This document shows positions 46,548-54,464 of a DNA stretch of 56,357 bases, piece by piece (position 1 is the stretch's first letter; each line of letters opens with the position of its first letter). The position numbers and the translations under genes were made by a program. This DNA comes from Clostridia bacterium (lineage in GTDB: Bacteria; Bacillota; Clostridia; Oscillospirales; CAG-272): contig JAFVQW010000002.1 in the NCBI GenBank assembly GCA_017504605.1, forward strand, positions 1 to 56,357, in the 5' to 3' direction. The notes beneath the pieces are model-generated. The model was given only the letters and a program-made list of their open reading frames with translations. It ran no database searches and was not told the DNA's origin.

Positions 46548-46570
46548 TCCGACACGGAAAGGATAGAGAT

Positions 46571-47239
46571 ATGAAGAAGTTTGTAGCAATACTTTGCGTC
46601 CTTGTGATGTCACTCTCACTCTTTACCGCCTGCGGTAAGAAGAAGGCGGTTAAGGCGGCAATCGAGAGATACGAGGCGAGCAATCCGACGGGAATGGTGG
46701 CAAGCACCACTCAGCGCTTTGGCGAGCAGGAGCTTCTCGGCACCTACACTCTCACCACCGGCTCCGTTGACGGTAAGGCCGCCGCGGTATACACCGAGGA
46801 ATATGAGAGAATGAGAACGACCGACGAGGGCTCGGGCCAGACCGTTGTTCCCACCAAGGAAGAGGTTTCCACGGTAAAGGAATACATAGAGGGCAGAGGT
46901 GTTCGCACCGACCGTAAGGGTAAGTGGGACAAGGAAGCGACCATTGACATTCCTACCAAGGGTGCGATTGCGCTTAACCTCGTTAAGAAGCATCTCGAGG
47001 AGATTAGCTATTCCGACCATACCCTCAGCTTTTACGTGAAGGCGGAGAACACCGCGGAGGTTCTCGGAATTGCGGTTGAGGCCGACGTTCGCGTTTCGAT
47101 TATCGACGACGGCGCGCTCGTCACGGGGGTCAATATATTTTGGCTCATTCCCGGTAATGAGGCCGAGCAGACGGTTGATACCTCTACCGAGATTAACGTA
47201 ACCTACACCTACGGCTATCAGCCGATTAACATAGCGTAA
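46571..47239 (+). CDS. Hypothetical lipoprotein, paralogue of the preceding one
   Basis: 222 residues. Signal peptide and lipobox FTAC (Cys about residue 18), then GKKKAVKAAIERYEASNPTG. It shares with its neighbour the order lipobox-basic patch, an LLGTYTLTTGS segment, YERMRTTDEG, and a C-terminal STEINVTYTYGYQPINI strand, so the two are diverged tandem duplicates. 23 bp apart, one transcript. AAAGGATAGAG serves as RBS. Function unknown. Confidence 0.75.
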   Translation: MKKFVAILCVLVMSLSLFTACGKKKAVKAAIERYEASNPTGMVASTTQRFGEQELLGTYTLTTGSVDGKAAAVYTEEYERMRTTDEGSGQTVVPTKEEVSTVKEYIEGRGVRTDRKGKWDKEATIDIPTKGAIALNLVKKHLEEISYSDHTLSFYVKAENTAEVLGIAVEADVRVSIIDDGALVTGVNIFWLIPGNEAEQTVDTSTEINVTYTYGYQPINIA

Positions 47240-47247
47240 AGCAAAGA

Positions 47248-47277
47248 GGACGGGCGCGGAAGGGCGCCCGTCCGTTT
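47248..47277 (+). terminator. Terminator of the lipoprotein pair
   Basis: GGACGGGCGC / GCGCCCGTCC with a 6-nt loop, then GTTT. The T-run is short, so some read-through into the regulator at 47291 is possible. Confidence 0.6.
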
Positions 47278-47290
47278 AATAGGAGGAGAA

Positions 47291-47650
47291 ATGCGGATCC
47301 AGGAATCGGCGGAGATGTATCTTGAGACGATATACGTCCTGTCCAAGGGGGGCGGCGACGTGCGCTCTGTGGACGTGTCCGAGCATATGGGCTTCTCGAA
47401 GCCGAGTGTCAGCCGTGCCGTCGGTCTTTTAAAGAGCGGCGGGTACGTCAGCGTAGATGCCGTCGGGCATATCTCGCTAACCGAGCAGGGGCTTGAAATC
47501 GCCGAGAAGATATATAAGAGGCACAACATTCTGACACGCTTCTTTATTAGCCTCGGCGTGTCCGAGGAGCAGGCGGCGCTCGATGCGTGCAAGATTGAGC
47601 ACGATATAAGCGACGAGGCCTTTGAGGCGATAGAGAGGCATATAAAATAG
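47291..47650 (+). CDS. DtxR/MntR-family metal-dependent regulator
   Basis: 119 residues. Winged helix (IQESAEMYLETIYVLSKGGG, VDVSEHMGFSKPSVSRAVGL, LKSGGYVSVDAVGHISLTEQ) and a shortened dimerisation domain (RHNILTRFFISLGVSEEQAA, CKIEHDISDEAFEAIERHI) holding the usual Glu, Cys and His metal ligands. No C-terminal FeoA/SH3 domain, as in MntR-type proteins. Senses Mn or Fe. Its targets are probably elsewhere; the ZIP transporter at 53.6 kb is a possible one. AGGAGGAGA directly precedes the ATG. Confidence 0.9.
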   Translation: MRIQESAEMYLETIYVLSKGGGDVRSVDVSEHMGFSKPSVSRAVGLLKSGGYVSVDAVGHISLTEQGLEIAEKIYKRHNILTRFFISLGVSEEQAALDACKIEHDISDEAFEAIERHIK

Positions 47651-47962
47651 AAAGGGGCTGAGGCATTAAGAATTCAGATAAATCAAGCGCATTTGAAAAT
47701 TTAATGAAGAAAATCTGAATTCTTAGTGCGAAGCGCCTTCGGGGCTCGCTTAATTTAGAGCAGAAATCGTCGTTCTCCGAGCGTGAGGCGTACAAAGGTA
47801 CGTCGAGCGAGGAAACGGCGATACAAAAAGAGCATAAAAAAGAGAAATTCGTAGAATTTCAACCTTAAAAAATCACAAGGCAAAAAAGCAGAGCGAAGAA
47901 ACCGTGTTTTTACGGAATCTTCGCTCTTTTTGGGTTATGCCTAAATGAAGCAGCCCCTTTCT
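47649..47962 (+). repeat. Terminator-linked dispersed repeat, copy E, with perfect 12-bp terminal inverted repeats
   Basis: Ends AGAAAGGGGCTG (47649-47660) and CAGCCCCTTTCT (47951-47962) are exact inverted repeats. Inside: an inverted pair AAGAATTCAGAT / ATCTGAATTCTT, the family core (GAGCAGAAATCGTCGTTCTC, GTACAAAGGTACGTCGAGCG), and a terminator AGAGCGAAGA / TCTTCGCTCT plus TTTTT (47890-47931). The left end overlaps the stop codon of the regulator gene. It looks like a MITE-type element serving as a gene-end terminator. Confidence 0.8.
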
Positions 47963-47976
47963 GTTTCGGAGCGCTA

Positions 47977-48426
47977 TTAAACTCTTATCTTAGCAACGCA
48001 ACGGATATGTCCCTCGACGCAGTCCATACAGGGTACGTGAGCATCCTCGGGGAATACTACGCAGAAGTCGCCGGCACGAAGCTTAATTTCGTTAATATGG
48101 CCCTTAAGGAAGAGCACGTCGCGCGCGGGGTCGTATTCCTCGGTTACGGTGAGGTGGGATATGTCGTTGTAGCCGAAGGTCTCCTCGCCCTTTACGATAT
48201 AGTGAATATCAATGAAGTTTCTGTGAGCCTCGAAGACGGGGTCGGCCTCTCTCTGTTTCGCGTGTGCGCCGTCGCCGCCGGGCGCGCCGTACCATACGCT
48301 GCCCTCCTTGATAATCTCCTTGGCAGCGATGCCGGGCACGATAGCCGCGAGCTTCTCAAAAACAACGCCGAAGCTCTCGTTCACAGAGGTATACTTTGCC
48401 GCATCCTTAATAGTTCCAACAATCAT
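47977..48426 (-). CDS. YhcH/YjgK/YiaL family protein
   Basis: 149 residues from the ATG at 48426 (AAAGGAAA upstream). Cupin-type DUF386 domain: EAHRNFIDIHYIVKGEETFG with metal-binding His/Glu, and FCVVFPEDAHVPCMDCVEGH with a further His. Family members are linked to sialic-acid and other sugar-acid breakdown and may act as anomerases or isomerases; the exact reaction here is unknown. Convergent with the DtxR gene across copy E. Confidence 0.9.
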   Translation of the reverse strand: MIVGTIKDAAKYTSVNESFGVVFEKLAAIVPGIAAKEIIKEGSVWYGAPGGDGAHAKQREADPVFEAHRNFIDIHYIVKGEETFGYNDISHLTVTEEYDPARDVLFLKGHINEIKLRAGDFCVVFPEDAHVPCMDCVEGHIRCVAKIRV

Positions 48427-48473
48427 TTTTAGTTTTCCTTTCAAAAGTGAAATGTTCTTGCAAGAACATTATA

Positions 48474-49853
48474 CTACACCCTTTCGGAAATTTCAATATC
48501 CTTTTTCCTTTTTCGGTTCAAGAAAAGGAAGGCGGCGCCAAGAAGCATAATGGCCGCAAAAACCAGAAGATACGCGAGCACCTCGCTACCGTGGCGGAAT
48601 ATGCTCGCCGCGACCATAATGCCGCAGCCGACAAGAGAAAGAGAGGGAAGAACGAAGCGAAGTGCGGGGTGCGTGCCGCGCTCCTTTATCATAAAGCTGA
48701 TAAGGATAGGTGCGTAGAGCGGGTATATAGTAAGAACGGGGAGCTCGGAGCTGTCAAAGCGCAGAGCGCCGAACCAGCCGAAGAACTGACTGCCGAGGAA
48801 GTAGAAGAGCCAGAGCGCGGTAAGAAGAAGTCCGAGCGAGGCCGAGTTGTGCGGTGTGTTCGTGTGTCTGTCTACCTCGGAGAAGGTACTCGGGCTGACG
48901 CCCTCGCCTCTTACCGAGAGGGCGAAAATTCCGCGCGTCGTGGCGAGCATCAGGCCGTTGAGCGTGCCGAGGCAGGACACGACGACGAGCATATTTATAA
49001 CCGAGGAGAAAAACGGGCCGAGCGTATCGAAGGCCGCCGTGGTTCCCTCGGTGAGGAGCGTATCGGTATCCGCGAGGCCGAGCACGCCGAGATAAAAGAG
49101 AAGATAGGCGAGGACGATAACCGCGGCGCCGACGGTGAGTGCTATCGGGAGATTACGCTTCGCGTTTTTGATTTCGGCGTTAATCGCGGTTGCGATTATC
49201 CAGCCCTCGTAGGCGAAGGCGGTGCAGGACACCGCGGCAAAGAGACTTCCCCCGCCGCGCGCGACGGGCGCCGAGAGGCTCTCGCCGAGAGTGCCGTTAA
49301 AGCTGCCGACGGCGACACCCACTATTGCGATGACGAAAAGCGGAATAAGCTTGATTACCGTCGCGCTGACCTGAATTTTACCCGCGAGGCGCGGGGCAAC
49401 GGCATTTATAAAATAGGAAAGCACGAGGTAGAGCGCCGCAATAGCGATGCACTCGGGGCCGAAGAGCGCCCGCTCGCTGACCGAGCTGACACCGAAGAGC
49501 GCGACGACGGTATATCTCGCCGACACCCAGGCGAGCACGCTCGTCATAGCGGGGAAATATATAAGCGATAAAAACCAGCCGACGAAATATCCGTAGGTCT
49601 TACCGCAGAGCGTCTCGGCGTAATCGACGACACCGCCGACACGCTCGTATTTCGTCGCGAGAACGGCAAAGGTCGCCGCGAGGGTAACCATTACCGCGCC
49701 GCCGATAATCCAGGCGAGCACGCCGAGCGCGGCATCGCCCCCCGTCTCGTCGAGCACGTCCTGCGCCTTGAAGAATACGCCCGAGCCGATGACTATTCCC
49801 ACTACCATACATATAGCGGTGGAGAGGCCGTATCTTTTCTTTAAGCTATCCAT
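48474..49853 (-). CDS. APC-superfamily amino acid permease (SteT/LAT-like)
   Basis: 459 residues with about 12 transmembrane helices. The N-terminus [20 protein letters not shown] is the APC helix-1 signature with the unwound GSG substrate site. Related to SteT/LAT exchangers of Bacillus and Clostridia. Likely takes up or exchanges neutral amino acids (serine/threonine or aromatic); substrate not decidable here. Single gene with its own promoter. Confidence 0.92.
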   Translation of the reverse strand: MDSLKKRYGLSTAICMVVGIVIGSGVFFKAQDVLDETGGDAALGVLAWIIGGAVMVTLAATFAVLATKYERVGGVVDYAETLCGKTYGYFVGWFLSLIYFPAMTSVLAWVSARYTVVALFGVSSVSERALFGPECIAIAALYLVLSYFINAVAPRLAGKIQVSATVIKLIPLFVIAIVGVAVGSFNGTLGESLSAPVARGGGSLFAAVSCTAFAYEGWIIATAINAEIKNAKRNLPIALTVGAAVIVLAYLLFYLGVLGLADTDTLLTEGTTAAFDTLGPFFSSVINMLVVVSCLGTLNGLMLATTRGIFALSVRGEGVSPSTFSEVDRHTNTPHNSASLGLLLTALWLFYFLGSQFFGWFGALRFDSSELPVLTIYPLYAPILISFMIKERGTHPALRFVLPSLSLVGCGIMVAASIFRHGSEVLAYLLVFAAIMLLGAAFLFLNRKRKKDIEISERV

Positions 49854-49882
49854 ATTTTTTCCTTTTTGAAGAGTTTTTTATT

Positions 49883-49911
49883 ATTGTACCTCAAATCCGA
49901 GAAAAATACAA
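49883..49911 (-). promoter_or_regulatory. Promoter of the amino acid permease
   Basis: On the minus strand TTGTAT, 17 bp, TACAAT. Confidence 0.65.
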
Positions 49912-49942
49912 GCCCGAGTGTAAACTTTGGCGTAGCACAAGT

Positions 49943-49975
49943 AAAAAAACGCCGTCATATAATGTAAGTGACGGC
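49943..49975 (+). promoter_or_regulatory. Possible late-sporulation (sigma-K-like) promoter of the collagen-like gene
   Basis: An AC dinucleotide followed 17 bases later by CATATAATG, one change from the sigma-K -10 consensus CATAnnnTA. It fits a spore-surface protein, but the motif is short and could occur by chance. Confidence 0.3.
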
Positions 49976-50029
49976 AAAAAGCCGTCGGCCGCAGTACTGC
50001 GGCAGGAAAATAAAAGAAAAGGAGAAAAA

Positions 50030-51076
50030 ATGAATAACAGAAGCAATTACGGAGGCTGCTATTCATCTTATACGAGAATAGGCGGAAGCTGTGGCTCGAG
50101 CGGCTGTGGCTCGTGCGGCTGTGGCTCGTGCTGTCAGTGCGGGGTGCCCGGGCCGATAGGCCCGCGCGGTCCCGAGGGTCCGCGAGGACCCGAGGGCCCT
50201 CAGGGTGAGATAGGCCCTATAGGGCCTCAGGGCGTTCAGGGCATACAGGGCCCCCAGGGTGTTCAGGGTCCCGAGGGTGCACAGGGTCCCGAGGGTGCAC
50301 AGGGTCCCGCAGGTCCGCAGGGCGAGGTTGGTCCCCAAGGTCCGCAGGGTGAGGTTGGCCCTCAGGGCCCTCAGGGTGAGGTTGGCCCCGCAGGCCCGCA
50401 GGGTGCGACAGGTCCCGCAGGTCCCGCAGGTGCGACAGGCCCTCAGGGTCCTCAGGGTGAGGTTGGCCCCGCAGGTCCTCAGGGCGCGACAGGTCCCGCA
50501 GGCCCGCAGGGTGAGGTTGGTCCCGCAGGTCCTCAGGGCGCGACAGGTCCGCAGGGTCCGCAGGGCGAGGTTGGCCCTCAAGGTCCGCAGGGCGCGACAG
50601 GTCCCGCAGGTCCTCAGGGCGCGACAGGTCCCGCAGGTCCGCAGGGTATACCCGGGGGCGTGCTCGCATACGCCGACTTCTACGCGCTCGCGCCCGGAGA
50701 TAATGCCGATACCGTTGCGGCGGGCACGGCGGTGGATTTCCCGAGAGACGGTGCAGTTTCCGACGGTATAACCCGTGCAGATGCGAGCTCCTTCAATCTT
50801 GTCGAGGCGGGAGTTTACCTCGTTATGTTCCAGGTCTCCGTCACCGAGGCGGGACAGCTCGTGCTGACGGCAAACGGTGCCGAGCTCGGCTACACCGTGG
50901 CGGGCAGGGCAACGGGCACATCACAGATTGTCGGTACGGCTCTTCTCACGGCGACGGCGGGCACGGTTATCTCGGTTGCAAATCCCGAGGGAACCGCCGA
51001 GGCACTGACTATTACGCCGAACGCGGGCGGAACCGAGCCCGTATCGGCACATCTTGTGATAGTAAGATTAAGTTAG
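50030..51076 (+). CDS. Collagen-like, BclA-type spore-surface protein
   Basis: 348 residues. Cysteine-rich N-terminus (about 20-40: [19 protein letters not shown]) then about 60 uninterrupted Gly-X-Y triplets (about 42-214; [32 protein letters not shown]) with Pro, Ala, Gln, Glu at X and Y, ending GIPGG. The C-terminal ~130 residues form a BclA/C1q-like jelly-roll ([58 protein letters not shown]). Such proteins trimerise as exosporium filaments. The Cys cluster may crosslink to the coat. AAAGGAG lies 6 bases upstream. The repeat DNA is likely variable in length. Confidence 0.92.
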   Translation: MNNRSNYGGCYSSYTRIGGSCGSSGCGSCGCGSCCQCGVPGPIGPRGPEGPRGPEGPQGEIGPIGPQGVQGIQGPQGVQGPEGAQGPEGAQGPAGPQGEVGPQGPQGEVGPQGPQGEVGPAGPQGATGPAGPAGATGPQGPQGEVGPAGPQGATGPAGPQGEVGPAGPQGATGPQGPQGEVGPQGPQGATGPAGPQGATGPAGPQGIPGGVLAYADFYALAPGDNADTVAAGTAVDFPRDGAVSDGITRADASSFNLVEAGVYLVMFQVSVTEAGQLVLTANGAELGYTVAGRATGTSQIVGTALLTATAGTVISVANPEGTAEALTITPNAGGTEPVSAHLVIVRLS

Positions 51077-51106
51077 GCTATCGCGTTTCGGCATAACCGA
51101 AAACAA

Positions 51107-51142
51107 AAAGGAAGAGGCTACGCTTTGTAGTCTCTTCCTTTA
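51107..51142. terminator. Terminator between the collagen-like and rubredoxin genes
   Basis: AAAGGAAGAGGCTAC / GTAGTCTCTTCCTTT with one mismatch. A CGGCATAACCG tag just before it marks it as a minimal member of the dispersed terminator family. Confidence 0.75.
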
Positions 51143-51151
51143 CCTTTAATC

Positions 51152-51310
51152 TTAAGCCTCCGAGAACTCGTCCTTGCCTACTCCGCAAAGGGGGCAGACG
51201 AAGTCATCGGGGAGGTCCTCAAACTTAGTGCCGGGGGCAATTCCGAGCTCGGCATCACCTGCCGCCTCGTCGTATTCCCAGCCGCAAACGTCGCAAACGT
51301 ACTTTTTCAT
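51152..51310 (-). CDS. rd: Rubredoxin
   Basis: 52 residues: [50 protein letters not shown]. Cysteines 6, 9, 39 and 42 make the Fe-Cys4 centre (CDVCG and CPLCG). A small electron carrier that reduces superoxide reductase, the flavodiiron protein and rubrerythrin. It lies 22 bp after the superoxide reductase gene on the same strand, in an oxygen-defence unit. Confidence 0.97.
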   Translation of the reverse strand: MKKYVCDVCGWEYDEAAGDAELGIAPGTKFEDLPDDFVCPLCGVGKDEFSEA

Positions 51311-51332
51311 TTTTCCTATATCCTTTCAAAAA

Positions 51333-51716
51333 TTAAATTTCGCTCTTCCACAGCCCGTGGAGATTGCAGTATGCGTATACCGCGACGGCTTTCTCGCCCG
51401 GGGCGAGCTTGAAGGTAGCGGCAGGCTCGCCGTCCTTCTCAAGCGCAACGCGCTGTCCTCCGCGATTTGTCTCCAGGTAAATCCAGGCTATGTAGTGCTC
51501 GGGGCTCTGGGGGTGAGTGACCGAGCCGACCTTAACCGTAACGGTGTCGTCCGAAACGAGGGCAACGGGAACGTGCTTCTCCACGCTCGCATCGGTCGTG
51601 CCGGGTGTGAGGGGGGTCATCTTCTGCCCACAGCAAACCATGGAAACGCCCGAGGCGTGTATCATACCGACGAGGTTTCCGCATCTTTCGCAAATATAAA
51701 ACTTGTTGTCGTTCAT
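51333..51716 (-). CDS. dfx: Desulfoferrodoxin (2Fe superoxide reductase)
   Basis: 127 residues. N-terminal desulforedoxin domain with CERCG (about 9-12) and a CC pair (28-29: MVCCGQKM). The C-terminal catalytic Fe site: EKHVPV, THPQSPEHYIAWIYLETN and YCNLHGLW supply the four His and one Cys ligands. It reduces superoxide to hydrogen peroxide with electrons from rubredoxin without making oxygen. Between fprA and rubredoxin on the same strand. Confidence 0.97.
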   Translation of the reverse strand: MNDNKFYICERCGNLVGMIHASGVSMVCCGQKMTPLTPGTTDASVEKHVPVALVSDDTVTVKVGSVTHPQSPEHYIAWIYLETNRGGQRVALEKDGEPAATFKLAPGEKAVAVYAYCNLHGLWKSEI

Positions 51717-51748
51717 TGTGCTTCTCCTTTGTATTTGTTAATTTTTGT

Positions 51749-52897
51749 TTACATTAAGCTGTTTGCCATCTGCTCGAGCTCGGCAATATTCGCCTCGGTA
51801 ACACCCGAGAGAATTCTAACCGTTGGCTCTATGAAGGTGATGCTCCTCGAGCCCTCGAGCATAGCGCGCATGGTCTTCGCGGCGGTGGGGGCCCAGCTGC
51901 CGTTCTCGATAAGGGCCACCGTGCGGTTCTGATAATTGCGCTCGGTGAGGTGGTTTATAAATTCCTTCATATGTGGGAAGACGTCGTTGTTGTAGGTCGT
52001 AGTTGCGAGCACTAGGTGAGAATATCTGAAGGCGTCCTCAACCGCCTCGGTCATATCCGAGCGTGCGAGGTCGGTGAGCACGGTCTTGACCCCGCGCTCT
52101 CTGAGCATTTTATAAAGCGCCTCTGCCGCCGCGCGGGTGTTGCCGTAGACCGAGGTATAGGCGATAAGCACGCCGCGCTCCTCGGGCGTGTAGCTCGACC
52201 AGGTGTTGTATAGACCGATATAGTAGCCGAGGTTCTCGCGAAGCACGGGGCCGTGCAGAGGGCAGATAAGCTCTATATCGAGCGAGGCCGCCTTTTTAAG
52301 CAGTGCCTGTGCCTGAGCACCGTACTTTCCTACTATTCCGAAGTAATATCTTCTCGCCTCGCAGGCCCAGTCCTCCTCGCAGTCGAGTGCACCGAACTTG
52401 CCGAACGCATCGGCCGAGAAGAGAATTTTGTCAAGCGAGTCGTAGGCCACGATAACCTCGGGCCAGTGAACCATGGGCGCGGTGAGGAAGGTCAGAGTGT
52501 GCCTTCCGAGGGAGAGTGTATCGCCCTCGCCGACGGTGACGGCGCGGTGCGAGAGGTCCTTGCCAAAGAAGTTCTTTATCATCGTGAGAGCCTTGGCCGA
52601 GGTGACGATTTGTGCCTCGGGATAGCGCTCGGCAAAGTGCATTATGCTCGCCGAGTGGTCGGGCTCCATATGAAGCACGACGAGATAATCGGGCAGTCGC
52701 CCCGCGAGCGCGCCCTCAAGGTTTGAGAGCCACTCGTCGCTGAAGGCGGCATCGGCCGTGTCGAATACGGCGATTTTCTCATCGAGAATAACGTAGGAGT
52801 TATAGGCGATGCCGTTCGGCACGGGATACTGACCCTCGAAGAGGTCGGTTTTTCTATCGTTTACACCGATATATTTTACGTCATTTGTTATTTGCAT
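51749..52897 (-). CDS. fprA: FprA-family flavodiiron protein
   Basis: 382 residues. N-terminal metallo-beta-lactamase domain with the diiron motif HMEPDHSAS (about 78-86), later PMVHWPEVIVAYDSL and LICPLHGPVL. C-terminal flavodoxin domain from about 245: IAYTSVYGNTRAAAEAL and LVLATTTYNNDVFPHMKEFI, with ALIENGSWAPTAAKTM. It reduces oxygen to water (and perhaps NO) using rubredoxin. First gene of the fprA-dfx-rubredoxin unit. Confidence 0.97.
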   Translation of the reverse strand: MQITNDVKYIGVNDRKTDLFEGQYPVPNGIAYNSYVILDEKIAVFDTADAAFSDEWLSNLEGALAGRLPDYLVVLHMEPDHSASIMHFAERYPEAQIVTSAKALTMIKNFFGKDLSHRAVTVGEGDTLSLGRHTLTFLTAPMVHWPEVIVAYDSLDKILFSADAFGKFGALDCEEDWACEARRYYFGIVGKYGAQAQALLKKAASLDIELICPLHGPVLRENLGYYIGLYNTWSSYTPEERGVLIAYTSVYGNTRAAAEALYKMLRERGVKTVLTDLARSDMTEAVEDAFRYSHLVLATTTYNNDVFPHMKEFINHLTERNYQNRTVALIENGSWAPTAAKTMRAMLEGSRSITFIEPTVRILSGVTEANIAELEQMANSLM

Positions 52898-52950
52898 TTT
52901 TGGTTTTCCTTTTTTCCGTCCTATGATAATTATGACAAAGGCTCGGATTA

Positions 52951-53502
52951 TTATTCTTCGTATTCCGCAATATAGGGAAGATTTCTGTAATACTCGCCGC
53001 AGTCGAGGCCGTAGCCGATAACGAAGCGGTCGGGAATGGTAAAGAGGGATATGTCGGCCTTGAAATCCACGAGTCTGCGCGAGGGCTTGTCAAGCAGCGT
53101 GACGACGTGCATCGACAGCGGATTTCTCGCACTGAGGATACGGATAATGTCCGAGAGGGTTCTGCCCGTGTCTACTATATCCTCTATAATAACGACGTGA
53201 TAGCCCGAGATGTCCATGTCGAGGTCCATAGTGATTTTAACGACACCCGAGGATACGGTGCCCTCGTAGTAGCTCTTCGCACACATAAAGGCGACCTCGC
53301 TCGGCACGCTTACCGCGCGGCAGATGTCGGCGAGAAATACGAACGAGCCCTTAAGTATACTGACAAGAAGAATGGGACGGCCGTCGTAGATTTTATCAAT
53401 CTCGGCTCCCGCACGCTTAACCTCGCGGGCAATTTCCTCCTCGGTGATAAGTACACCCTTAATTCTTCTTTCGTATTCGGACTTGGTTTTAAGGTCGAGC
53501 AT
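52951..53502 (-). CDS. hpt: Hypoxanthine phosphoribosyltransferase
   Basis: 183 residues. Type-I PRTase with the PRPP loop YHVVIIEDIVDTGRTLSDII (about 98-117), LLVSILKGSFVFLADICRAV, and DRFVIGYGLDCGEYYRNLPY. It salvages hypoxanthine and guanine to IMP/GMP. The promoter lies 49 bp upstream. Confidence 0.96.
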   Translation of the reverse strand: MLDLKTKSEYERRIKGVLITEEEIAREVKRAGAEIDKIYDGRPILLVSILKGSFVFLADICRAVSVPSEVAFMCAKSYYEGTVSSGVVKITMDLDMDISGYHVVIIEDIVDTGRTLSDIIRILSARNPLSMHVVTLLDKPSRRLVDFKADISLFTIPDRFVIGYGLDCGEYYRNLPYIAEYEE

Positions 53503-53550
53503 AGTGTGCCTCCGTGGAAATGAAAATATTTATTCTTAATTTTTAAATAA

Positions 53551-53579
53551 AGTATAGCATAAGAGGGGCCGAAATTCAA
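53551..53579 (-). promoter_or_regulatory. hpt promoter
   Basis: On the minus strand TTGAAT, 17 bp ending TTATGC, TATACT. Confidence 0.7.
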
Positions 53580-53608
53580 CAGAAAACGGTAAAATTTTCT
53601 CGGCGGGG

Positions 53609-54373
53609 TCAGCCGAGAAGAACGTCGGCCGCGAGCATGAGGCAGAAGCCGACAAGAAGTGCGTAGGTCGCGCCGCGCTGATAGCCGTGCGCGTGGGTCT
53701 CGGGTATCATCTCGTCGCTCACGACGTAGAGCATGGTTCCGCCCGCGAAGGCAAGAGCGGCGGGCAGTATAGCCTCCGAGGCTCGGGCGGCAAAGTAGCC
53801 GATGAAGGTGCCGACAACCTCGACAAGACCCGTCAGCGAGGCGAGAAGAAGCGTGCGAGAGGGCTTCACCCCCGCGGCAAGCATCGGTGCAATAATAATC
53901 ATACCCTCGGGGATATTCTGAAGCGCAATTCCGAGAGCAATCATCACCGCCTCGGCATTGTTGCCCGAGCCGAAGCCGACGCCCGCGGCAATTCCCTCGG
54001 GCAGATTGTGTATCGCTATCGCGCTGACGAACAGGAGAACCTTGCCAAGCGAGCCGTTCTTATGGCTCTCGACGTCCACTCCCGCGAGCTTATGCAGGTG
54101 GGGAACGAGCTTGTCAAGCAGGTTTAGAAAGAGCGCGCCGACGAAAATCGAGGGGATAGTTTTAAGAAGGGCGTATTCACCCCCGCGCTCGAGGCTCGGT
54201 ATAATAAGGCCGAGCAGTGCCGCCGCGAGCATTACGCCCGCCGCGAAGGACATAATTATATCCGATATGGTGTGAGATATTTTTTTAAAGGCAAAGCCGA
54301 TAAGCGCGCCGACGACGGTAGCGCCGCCGACACCCACGGCTGTAAGAATTACAGGTGTCATAACAGGTGTCAT
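53609..54373 (-). CDS. ZIP-family metal transporter (ZupT/GufA-like)
   Basis: 254 residues with about eight transmembrane helices. The metal-site helices are clear: SAIAIHNLPEGIAAGVGFGS and GIALQNIPEGMIIIAPMLAA. Imports Zn, Mn or Fe across the membrane. GGAGG is 8 bases before the first ATG. The DtxR-type regulator at 47.3 kb may control it, but no operator was recognised. Confidence 0.93.
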   Translation of the reverse strand: MTPVMTPVILTAVGVGGATVVGALIGFAFKKISHTISDIIMSFAAGVMLAAALLGLIIPSLERGGEYALLKTIPSIFVGALFLNLLDKLVPHLHKLAGVDVESHKNGSLGKVLLFVSAIAIHNLPEGIAAGVGFGSGNNAEAVMIALGIALQNIPEGMIIIAPMLAAGVKPSRTLLLASLTGLVEVVGTFIGYFAARASEAILPAALAFAGGTMLYVVSDEMIPETHAHGYQRGATYALLVGFCLMLAADVLLG

Positions 54374-54392
54374 ATTTAAATCCTCCGAGAAA

Positions 54393-54421
54393 ATTATAGC
54401 ATTATTTTATTATAAAGTCAA
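54393..54421 (-). promoter_or_regulatory. Promoter of the ZIP transporter
   Basis: On the minus strand TTGACT, 17 bp, TATAAT; 20 bp before the start codon, giving a very short leader. Confidence 0.75.
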
Positions 54422-54428
54422 TAAAAAC

Positions 54429-54456
54429 GCACCCGAGAGTTTAATTTCTCGGGCGC
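54429..54456 (-). terminator. Terminator of the GH3 gene
   Basis: GCACCCGAGA / TCTCGGGCGC, followed on the minus strand by GTTTTTATT. It overlaps the region just upstream of the ZIP promoter. Confidence 0.8.
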
Positions 54457-54464
54457 GGAAAATT

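Noticed and set aside
50150..50655. CRISPR or satellite repeat
   Set aside because: The repeats are in-frame Gly-X-Y codons of the collagen-like protein.
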